DNA from: Akkermansiaceae bacterium
GTDB taxonomy: Bacteria; Verrucomicrobiota; Verrucomicrobiia; Verrucomicrobiales; Akkermansiaceae
Length of the DNA: 18,878 nucleotides
Assembly (NCBI GenBank): GCA_025457805.1
Contig: JALOTR010000002.1
Span: 1-18,878, forward strand
Reading direction: 5' to 3'
The notes under the pieces are model-generated. The model made no database searches and was not told the DNA's origin. It saw nothing but the letters and a program-made list of their open reading frames with translations. Positions 1 through 5,651 of this stretch are shown here, one piece after another (the stretch's first letter is position 1; each line of letters begins with the position of its first letter). A program made the position numbers and the translations under genes.

Positions 1-729
1 GCGGCCTTGCCGACTCTGTGGATTGCCGGCGATTCCACCGTGCGCTCGAACCAACCGATGCGCGGCTGGGGCCAGGATCTGGGGATGTTTTTCGATGCGG
101 CAAAGATCAACGTCGTCAATCGCGCGATCGGCGGAAGATCCTCGCGGACGTATTTCACGGAGGGAAAATGGAGGGACATCGAAAACGGCCTCAAGCCAGG
201 CGATTTCGTGCTGATCCAGTTCGGCCACAACGATGTGGGGCCGACGGATGAGCGCTCGAAGTTTCGTGGATCCGTCAAGGGGATCGGCGAGGAGACCGAG
301 ACCGTGAAAAAACCGGATGGCAGCACGGAGGAGGTGCGCAGCTACGGATGGTATCTCAAGACGATGGCGCGCAGTGCGAAGGCGAAGGGTGCGAAGGTGA
401 TCCTGTGCACGCCGGTGCCACACAAGAAATTTGATCGCGAAGGGAAATTCGTGCAGGACTGGGCGGGTTGGCGCGAATGGGTGAAGGCGTGTGCGTTGGC
501 AGAAGAAGTGGGTTTCCTCGATCTCGCCGAGGGGATTGGCCAGCGCTACGCGAAACTGCCACCTGCGGAGGTGGAGGGATTTTTCGCGGACAAGGGGACG
601 CACACCAATGCCGCGGGCTCGCTTTTCAACGCCAAAGCGGTAGTCGCGGGATTGCGGGCGATGGAAGGCGCGCCGCTGGATGGGTTTTTGAATGAAAACG
701 GCAGGCAGATCTCTGCGGCGGGAGATTGA
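1..729 (+). CDS. Rhamnogalacturonan acetylesterase-like SGNH/GDSL hydrolase (CE12-type), 5' end missing
   Basis: The reading frame is open to the left window edge, so the true start lies outside; the TTG at 7 is probably an internal leucine just after a signal-peptide cleavage region. Counting from position 7, the SGNH blocks are all visible: GDST with nucleophile Ser10, the glycine block GGRSSRT near residue 43, GHND with Asn75, and DKGTH with Asp195 and His199 as the rest of the catalytic triad. Families of this type remove acetyl groups from rhamnogalacturonan I, a pectin backbone, outside the cytoplasm. The size of about 240 residues fits a single-domain CE12 enzyme. glgB follows 72 bases downstream on the same strand, but no functional link is evident. 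An esterase acting on another acetylated glycan is possible. Confidence 0.85.
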   Translation, partial: AALPTLWIAGDSTVRSNQPMRGWGQDLGMFFDAAKINVVNRAIGGRSSRTYFTEGKWRDIENGLKPGDFVLIQFGHNDVGPTDERSKFRGSVKGIGEETETVKKPDGSTEEVRSYGWYLKTMARSAKAKGAKVILCTPVPHKKFDREGKFVQDWAGWREWVKACALAEEVGFLDLAEGIGQRYAKLPPAEVEGFFADKGTHTNAAGSLFNAKAVVAGLRAMEGAPLDGFLNENGRQISAAGD

Positions 730-801
730 GTGGGGAAATGCACGGGATTATCGGCGGATTTGCCTTTTCGCGGTGGGGCGAAACCGTCACTCTCGCCTCC
801 A

Positions 802-2793
802 ATGACAGAGAGACCCATACTCGTGGTGAACGATCCGTGGTTGGAGCCCCATCAGGGAGTCATCGAGCGGCGGATGCGGCGTCTTGCCGGAGAGATTTCC
901 TCGATTGAAATGCAGTCCGGTTCGCTGGCCGCCCATGCGACCGGCCACAAGTATGTGGGCATTCATTTTCATTCCGCGGCCAAGGAATGGGCGGTGCGCG
1001 AGTGGGCCCCGGCGGCGCAGGCGGTGTTTCTGATTGGCGATTTCAATGGCTGGAACCGTGAAAGCCATCCTTTGGAAAGTCTTCCGGCCGGCATCTGGCA
1101 ACTCAAGCTCCCGGCGGCCGCTCTGGAACACGGGCAAAAAGTGAAACTCCACATCGTCGGTGCGGACGGCTCGCGTCGCGATCGCATCCCGGCCTGTATC
1201 CGGCGTGCAGTCCAGGATCCGGTGACGCATGATTACAGCGGACAGATTTGGAATCCGCCGGAGGCCTACGTGTGGAAACATCATTTCGATCCATCCTCCA
1301 TCGGCGCACCGTTGATTTATGAATCCCATGTAGGCATGGGCGGCGAGGAACCCAGAGTGCATACTTATCGCGAATTTGCAGACAGCGTTTTGCCGCGTGT
1401 TTCCAAGGCGGGATACAACACGGTGCAGCTCATGGCGGTGCAGGAACATCCTTACTATGGTTCCTTCGGATATCATGTATCTTCTTTCTTCGCACCCTGC
1501 TCGCGTTTCGGAACCCCGGAGGATTTGAAATATCTCATCGATACCGCACACGGCCTCGGCATCGCAGTGCTGCTGGACATCGTGCATTCGCACGCCGTGA
1601 AAAACATTGCGGAAGGGCTCAATGATTTTGATGGCTCGGGAAATCAATATTTCCACAAAGGAGAACGCGGCGAGCATCCGCTGTGGGATTCCAAGTGCTT
1701 CGACTACGGCCGGGCGGAGGTGAGGCAGTTTCTTTTATCGAATGTACGCTACTGGCTGGAGGAATTCCGCTTCGATGGCTTCCGCTTCGATGGCGTGACT
1801 TCGATGTTATATCATTCCCGCGGCAACAAATCGTTCGGAAGTTATGATGACTACTTCGGCGATGATGCGGATGATGATGCGATCCTCTATCTCAACCTCG
1901 CCGCGAGACTCATTCAGGACATCAAACCCGGCGCCATCGCCATCGCCGAGGACATGAGTGGCATGCCCGGCCTTTGCCGGCCGAATGAAGAGGGCGGCAT
2001 CGGTTTCACCCACCGGCTGGCGATGGGCATTCCGGATTATTGGATCAAACTCCTCAAACACAGCCGCGACGAAGATTGGAACCTCGACGAACTCTGGGGC
2101 GTGCTTTCCAACCGCCGCCACGGCGAGGCCACCATCGCCTACGCGGAAAGCCATGATCAGGCGCTCGTCGGCGACAAAACGCTGGCCTTCTGGCTGATGG
2201 ATCAGGAAATGTACTGGCACATGGGCAAGGACGATCCGCACCCGGTGATCGAGCGCGGGATGGCACTGCATAAGATGATCCGTCTCGCGACACTGGCCAT
2301 CGGCGGCGAAGGCTGGCTCAACTTCATGGGCAACGAATTCGGCCATCCCGAATGGCTGGATTTCCCGCGCGAAGGCAATGGCTGGTCTTTCCATTACTGC
2401 CGCCGCCAGTGGTCGCTGGTGGACAATCCGGAATTGAAATACCAATGGCTCGCGGAATTCGATCGCGAACTGATGGACTTCGCCCGCAAGGCCAACCTGC
2501 TCGCCAAACCGGCTGCGCAGGTTCTCTACATCGATCACGGCGCGAAGATCCTCGTCGCAGAACGTGGAAATTTCATCTTTGTGTTCAATTTCTCCATCGA
2601 CCAATCGTTGTTCAGTTATCCCATCCGCGTTCCGGGATTCGAAACCCGCAGACTCATCCTCGATACCGACGCCGCCCACACCGGCGGGCATGGCCGCATC
2701 GATTACTCCTTCAACTATCCGGTGGATGAAGAAGGAGTGATGCGTGTCTATACTCCCTCCCGCTCTGCGCAGGTGTTTGAGAAAATGAGTTGA
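802..2793 (+). CDS. glgB: 1,4-alpha-glucan branching enzyme, eukaryotic-type GH13
   Basis: This cytoplasmic enzyme cuts alpha-1,4 glucan chains and rejoins them as alpha-1,6 branches during glycogen synthesis. The first in-frame ATG (802) is preferred over the GTG at 730, because the extra 24 residues look non-coding; the product is 663 aa. A CBM48-like N-terminal domain (EWAP...GDFNGW, about residues 66-85) precedes the GH13 barrel. The catalytic residues are visible: nucleophile Asp330 in FRFDGVTSM, acid/base Glu383 in AIAEDMSG, and Asp452 in AESHDQALVGDK. The signatures FMGNEFGHPEWLDFPREGN and AEDMSGMPGLCRP are those of eukaryotic GBE1-like enzymes (GH13_8) rather than of E. coli-type GlgB. 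No other glycogen gene is adjacent. The stop codon lies one base from that of the convergent metX. Confidence 0.93.
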   Translation: MTERPILVVNDPWLEPHQGVIERRMRRLAGEISSIEMQSGSLAAHATGHKYVGIHFHSAAKEWAVREWAPAAQAVFLIGDFNGWNRESHPLESLPAGIWQLKLPAAALEHGQKVKLHIVGADGSRRDRIPACIRRAVQDPVTHDYSGQIWNPPEAYVWKHHFDPSSIGAPLIYESHVGMGGEEPRVHTYREFADSVLPRVSKAGYNTVQLMAVQEHPYYGSFGYHVSSFFAPCSRFGTPEDLKYLIDTAHGLGIAVLLDIVHSHAVKNIAEGLNDFDGSGNQYFHKGERGEHPLWDSKCFDYGRAEVRQFLLSNVRYWLEEFRFDGFRFDGVTSMLYHSRGNKSFGSYDDYFGDDADDDAILYLNLAARLIQDIKPGAIAIAEDMSGMPGLCRPNEEGGIGFTHRLAMGIPDYWIKLLKHSRDEDWNLDELWGVLSNRRHGEATIAYAESHDQALVGDKTLAFWLMDQEMYWHMGKDDPHPVIERGMALHKMIRLATLAIGGEGWLNFMGNEFGHPEWLDFPREGNGWSFHYCRRQWSLVDNPELKYQWLAEFDRELMDFARKANLLAKPAAQVLYIDHGAKILVAERGNFIFVFNFSIDQSLFSYPIRVPGFETRRLILDTDAAHTGGHGRIDYSFNYPVDEEGVMRVYTPSRSAQVFEKMS

Positions 2794-2794
2794 A

Positions 2795-3946
2795 TCATTT
2801 CCCCAAGACCCACGCGATGTGCGGAGTGTAGAGATTGGGCTCAAGCAGGAAGGAATCGTGGCCTTTGTCCGAGTGCACGATGATGTGCATGACATCGGCC
2901 TTGGCGGTTTCCAGATGCTTGACGAGTTCGGATTGCTCTTCCGGATAGAAACAGAAATCCGAATCGATCGAAAACACCAGCCAGCACTGGCCCGCCTCAC
3001 GAGCCCGTTCGAACAAATCCGCAGGCGTTTCCGCATCGCCTTCCTGCGTGGCATCGTAGCGGGACCACATGTCGATGATGCGGAGATAGGTATTCGCATC
3101 GAAGCGGCGGACGAATTTCTTGCCCTGATGGAGCATATAACTCTGGAACTGGTCACGCACCCGATACCATGCCAGCACATCATCCGGCTGCACCACATCC
3201 TGCCGCGCGCGGCGTTCGATGGCATCGAGGTGGACGAAGGTCTTGTGGGAAATCATCCGGGCGAGTGCCAAGCCGTAGAGCGGAGGCTCGCTGTCATAAT
3301 AATCGCCGCCCGAGAAATAAGGATCATTTTCAATCGCGAGGATTTGCTCAAACAGGATGAGCCGGTTGAGCACGGTGGTCTTGAATCCGGAAGCGATGGA
3401 AATTACATTGCGGACGCGCTTGGGGAAACGGGTTGCGAAAGTCAGCGCCACCAGCCCCCCCACGGAGGGGCCGACGACAGCATTCAGGGTTTCGATTTCC
3501 AGATGATCGAGCAGACGCGCCATCACTTCCACCTGGTCCGCAGCGGTCACCGCAGGAAACGCCGATCCCCAGGGCTCGCCCGTCGCCGGGTTGATCGATG
3601 CCGGGCCGGTGCTGCCATAACAGCCACCGAGATAATTCGCGCAGATGACAAAATATTTGTCCGTATCCAGCGCCTTGCCGGGCCCGAGCATGTCCTCCCA
3701 CCAACCGGCGTGGAGTTCGGGCTGCCAGAGATCGCCAACGCCCTCGATGCCCGGATTGATTCCCGCCGCGTGATGCGAGCCGGACAGGGCGTGGAAGAGC
3801 AGGATGGCGTTGTTTTTTTCCGGATTGAGCTGCCCCCAGGTTTCGTAAGCGATGCGCACGCCCGGCAGCATTCCTCCATCGCGCAGCCGCAAGGGCTCCT
3901 CCGGGCTGGCGGTTTCGAAAAACAGGGTGCGTGTCTCGGCAGGCAT
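2795..3946 (-). CDS. metX: Homoserine O-acetyltransferase (MetX family)
   Basis: This alpha/beta-hydrolase acyltransferase activates homoserine with acetyl-CoA (some homologues use succinyl-CoA) in methionine synthesis. The 383-aa length is normal. Visible family marks are HALSGSHHAAG (residues 52-62), NYLGGCYGSTGP (104-115), the nucleophile elbow GPSVGG with Ser161, Asp330 in SIDSDFCFYP, and His363 in DKGHDSFLLE. The elbow has Val where many MetX proteins have Met. The ATG at 3946 gives the expected N-terminus. The gene is alone: no metY, metW or metC is near. It is divergent from the YceH gene, and their predicted promoters overlap in an 80-bp gap. There is no room for a dedicated terminator before glgB. 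Acyl-donor choice cannot be settled from sequence alone. Confidence 0.93.
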   Translation of the reverse strand: MPAETRTLFFETASPEEPLRLRDGGMLPGVRIAYETWGQLNPEKNNAILLFHALSGSHHAAGINPGIEGVGDLWQPELHAGWWEDMLGPGKALDTDKYFVICANYLGGCYGSTGPASINPATGEPWGSAFPAVTAADQVEVMARLLDHLEIETLNAVVGPSVGGLVALTFATRFPKRVRNVISIASGFKTTVLNRLILFEQILAIENDPYFSGGDYYDSEPPLYGLALARMISHKTFVHLDAIERRARQDVVQPDDVLAWYRVRDQFQSYMLHQGKKFVRRFDANTYLRIIDMWSRYDATQEGDAETPADLFERAREAGQCWLVFSIDSDFCFYPEEQSELVKHLETAKADVMHIIVHSDKGHDSFLLEPNLYTPHIAWVLGK

Positions 3947-3952
3947 GGCCGG

Positions 3953-3981
3953 AGCCTAGGGAGTCGATGCCCAAGGCGCAA
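3953..3981 (-). promoter_or_regulatory. Possible metX promoter, leaderless layout
   Basis: On the minus strand TTGCGC (3976-3981) is followed after 17 bases by TAGGCT (3953-3958), and the metX ATG starts six bases later. The match to a sigma-70 promoter is partial (TTG and TAnnnT). The spacing would put transcription initiation at or within a base or two of the start codon. Confidence 0.3.
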
Positions 3982-3987
3982 GCCGGC

Positions 3988-4017
3988 TTGTCTGGACCCC
4001 ACAGGCCGCATTACAAT
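3988..4017 (+). promoter_or_regulatory. Probable promoter of the yceH-like gene
   Basis: TTGTCT (3988-3993) and TACAAT (4012-4017) are separated by 18 bases. The -10 box matches the sigma-70 consensus at 5 of 6 positions. The ATG at 4027 begins ten bases after the -10 box, so the 5' leader would be about two to four bases. It overlaps the divergent metX promoter. Confidence 0.45.
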
Positions 4018-4026
4018 CACTCCATC

Positions 4027-4716
4027 ATGACCGACAGCATCACCCATTTTCCCGAACTCCAGCTCACCTTCACCGAGAGCCGTGTGCTGGGCTGCCTGCT
4101 GGAAAAGGAAGCCACCACCCCGGCTTACTATCCGCTCACGCTCAACAGCCTGCAAGCCGCCTGCAATCAGAGCTCCAACCGCAATCCGGTGACCGCGCTT
4201 GAGGAAAGCGCCATCGAAAAGGCCCTCATCAGCCTCCGCCTCAAGGGTCTCGCCGTGCAAGTCGCCGGCGGCGGTGCCCGATCGCTGAAATACAAGCACA
4301 CCCTCAACCGAATTCTCGATCTCGATGCCGCCCAAGCCGCGATTCTAACCGTTCTGCTGCTGCGCGGCACCCAGACCGCCGGGGAAATCAAACAACGCTG
4401 CGAACGCATGCACGAGTTTGCCAGCATCGAGGCTGTCGAGGAAACCATCCAGTGGTTCATTGAATATCCCCACGGCGCCCTCGTGGAACGCCATCCCTCC
4501 GGCGCGGGCCGACGCGTGGAAACTTACTCCCATCTCCTCGGCGGCGCTCCAGCCGGTGACGCCATCGTCACAGCGGAAACCGTCGCCGTCGTCGAACTCG
4601 AAGCCGAGCAACTGTGGCGAAACCGCATGGAACAGAAAGTCCAGGACCTGCAAACCACCGTCGAGGAACTCCAATCCGCCCTCGCCCAACTCCGCAGCGA
4701 CCTCGGAGCAGGCTGA
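4027..4716 (+). CDS. YceH/UPF0502 (DUF480) winged-helix protein
   Basis: The 229-aa product matches the DUF480 family: the opening TFTESRVLGCLLEKEATTP, then the core YYPLTLNSLQAACNQSSNRNPV are its hallmark. Two winged-helix-like domains follow each other (about residues 8-90 and 95-180), the second containing LLLRGTQTAGEIKQR. A charged coiled coil (about 190-229, with EQLWRNRMEQKVQDLQ) ends the protein. The family is widespread but its role is undefined; the fold suggests DNA or protein binding. The ATG at 4027 is chosen over upstream in-frame codons because homology begins right after it and a good promoter lies just before it. It stands alone, divergent from metX. Confidence 0.9.
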   Translation: MTDSITHFPELQLTFTESRVLGCLLEKEATTPAYYPLTLNSLQAACNQSSNRNPVTALEESAIEKALISLRLKGLAVQVAGGGARSLKYKHTLNRILDLDAAQAAILTVLLLRGTQTAGEIKQRCERMHEFASIEAVEETIQWFIEYPHGALVERHPSGAGRRVETYSHLLGGAPAGDAIVTAETVAVVELEAEQLWRNRMEQKVQDLQTTVEELQSALAQLRSDLGAG

Positions 4717-4850
4717 GCCCCCCCGGGAGCGCTGAGCCCCAGCTCGGCGCGGCGCCTCCACAGTCCCCGCCAATTCCCGCAAGCCCATTTCTCACATTTT
4801 CTGTCTCTCGCAATTTGGGCTGCGGCCAAGCTGAAAGCGGAAATTATCAT

Positions 4851-4880
4851 TTGACCCCTCAACGTTCCGGGTCGTGATTT
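4851..4880 (+). promoter_or_regulatory. Possible promoter for the 4887 transcript
   Basis: TTGACC (4851-4856) matches the -35 consensus at 5 of 6 positions. TGATTT (4875-4880) lies 18 bases downstream as a weak -10 candidate. The ATG of the small ORF follows six bases after it. Confidence 0.3.
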
Positions 4881-4886
4881 CCGTTG

Positions 4887-4991
4887 ATGAACATCTCATC
4901 CACCCGCCCCTACCTGAGCATCGGAACCGCTGTTGCGGTTTTGGTGGGAGGGTGCCGTGTGCATCGCCTGTCCGCTTTCCGCGGGGCTTGA
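4887..4991 (+). CDS. Possible small membrane protein or lipoprotein, 34 aa
   Basis: The ORF encodes a short N-terminus, a hydrophobic run YLSIGTAVAVLVGGC (residues 9-23) and a short basic tail. VGGC is near, but not equal to, a lipobox, so an exported or lipidated peptide is conceivable. Support comes from a TTGACC box and a start spaced like other starts in the window. Against it, the region also folds strongly as RNA: 4901-4954 pairs with itself, and the stop codon lies in the 5' arm of the next hairpin. It could be a leader peptide, a small lipoprotein, or simply an open frame inside a structured RNA. Confidence 0.3.
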   Translation: MNISSTRPYLSIGTAVAVLVGGCRVHRLSAFRGA

Positions 4992-5034
4992 GGCAATCTC
5001 CTCGAATGGGCGCAAGCCCGGGATTGCCTCCAAG
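4987..5034 (+). other. Stem-loop capped by a GCAA tetraloop
   Basis: CTTG-AGGCAATC (4987-4998) pairs with GATTGCCT-C-CAAG (5022-5034), giving 12 base pairs with one bulged C at 5030. Inside, GGGC (5008-5011) pairs with GCCC (5016-5019) around a GNRA-type GCAA loop. No T-tract follows, so it is not an intrinsic terminator. It lies about 100 bases before the 153-aa gene and may belong to its leader or to a separate RNA. Confidence 0.5.
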
Positions 5035-5132
5035 TGAACCCGCAGTCTCAAAACCCCACGGACCACCCATTCATCACAAACCATGGTGGGCCCGATTACC
5101 TCATCAAAAATCAACCAACCCATTTGTTCATT

Positions 5133-5594
5133 ATGCAAACTCAAACATCATCCCAACGACAAGCCACCGTCGTCTTGAAAGACGGTATCATGACCCTCGG
5201 CACCTGGACCCAGCCTCTTGACCATCTGCCCAGTCTCGGCGAGACCATGGCCCTTCCCGTCGAACTGGAAGGCTATGAACCACAAGGCGTAGTCTCATTG
5301 ATCCAAGTGCAGGGCCACGAACCCGTGAAAATCCAAATCGATGCCAACTGCAAGGTTGCATCCGATGTCCGCCCGAGGATCGTGCTCAATGCGGATCGCA
5401 TCGCAGAGACCCGGCGCGAAGCCGTGGAATCCCATCTCCGCAACGCGCTGAAATGTCCTTTCATCACTTGGGAACCCAGCACGCACGCCGATCCCGTGCT
5501 CCGCTATCACGATCCAGCCACCGGCCAAAAATCACTGCCACGTCAACTGCAATCCAGTCTCGTGGACATGATTCAGGAAACGGTCTTGATGTGA
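5133..5594 (+). CDS. Hypothetical protein, 153 aa
   Basis: I do not recognise this protein. From the ATG at 5133 it begins MQTQTSSQRQATVVLKDG. It has no signal peptide or membrane segment. The first half looks beta-rich (GIMTLGTWTQPLDHLPSLGETMALPVELEGY, then GVVSLIQVQGHEPVKIQID) and the second half helical and charged, ending in SLPRQLQSSLVDMIQETVLM. An in-frame GTG at 5034 would add 33 residues of low-quality sequence overlapping the hairpin, so it was not used. An intrinsic terminator directly after the stop supports real expression. It is monocistronic and convergent with the haem dehydrogenase gene. Confidence 0.7.
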   Translation: MQTQTSSQRQATVVLKDGIMTLGTWTQPLDHLPSLGETMALPVELEGYEPQGVVSLIQVQGHEPVKIQIDANCKVASDVRPRIVLNADRIAETRREAVESHLRNALKCPFITWEPSTHADPVLRYHDPATGQKSLPRQLQSSLVDMIQETVLM

Positions 5595-5613
5595 TCCATT
5601 GATCCACCATCGG

Positions 5614-5645
5614 ACGCGGGATGTTCAGGCATCCCGCGTTTTTTT
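5614..5645 (+). terminator. Intrinsic terminator of the 153-aa gene
   Basis: A perfect 10-bp stem, ACGCGGGATG (5614-5623) with CATCCCGCGT (5630-5639), has a six-base loop TTCAGG and runs into a seven-base T tract (5639-5645). It starts 20 bases after the stop codon. The minus strand lacks a matching T tract, so it is probably one-directional although it ends near the stop of the convergent gene. Confidence 0.92.
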
Positions 5646-5651
5646 GGGCGC

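Larger units (their letters stand above)
4717..5132. other. Intergenic region of about 415 bases with structured elements
   Basis: No well-supported protein gene fills this stretch. It holds a TTGACC box (4851-4856), a possible 34-codon ORF (4887-4991), a long imperfect hairpin (4901-4954) and a second hairpin (4987-5034). A 115-codon frame from 4874 is rich in Pro, His and Arg and looks like a shadow. Bases 4717-4850 and 5035-5132 show nothing I recognise. Confidence 0.6.

Noticed and set aside
730..801. Extension of glgB to the GTG at 730
   Set aside because: The 24 extra residues have no family similarity, and the GTG abuts the preceding stop codon; the ATG at 802 fits better.
1807..3225. 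472-codon minus-strand frame covering the ends of glgB and metX
   Set aside because: It is a shadow in both genes, with low-complexity Arg/Ser stretches at its start and no motif.
2819..4030. 403-codon open frame on the + strand opposite metX
   Set aside because: metX has full family motifs on the other strand; this frame has no recognisable domain and runs across the metX promoter.
4925..4942. AACCGC-TGTT-GCGGTT hairpin followed by TT as an intrinsic terminator
   Set aside because: The stem is six pairs and the T run is too short and quickly broken by G residues; it is better seen as the tip of the longer fold 4901-4954.
4874..5221. 115-codon + strand frame in the intergenic region
   Set aside because: It is Pro/His/Arg-rich without a domain and overlaps the better-supported frame from 5133. 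The hairpins explain the region better.
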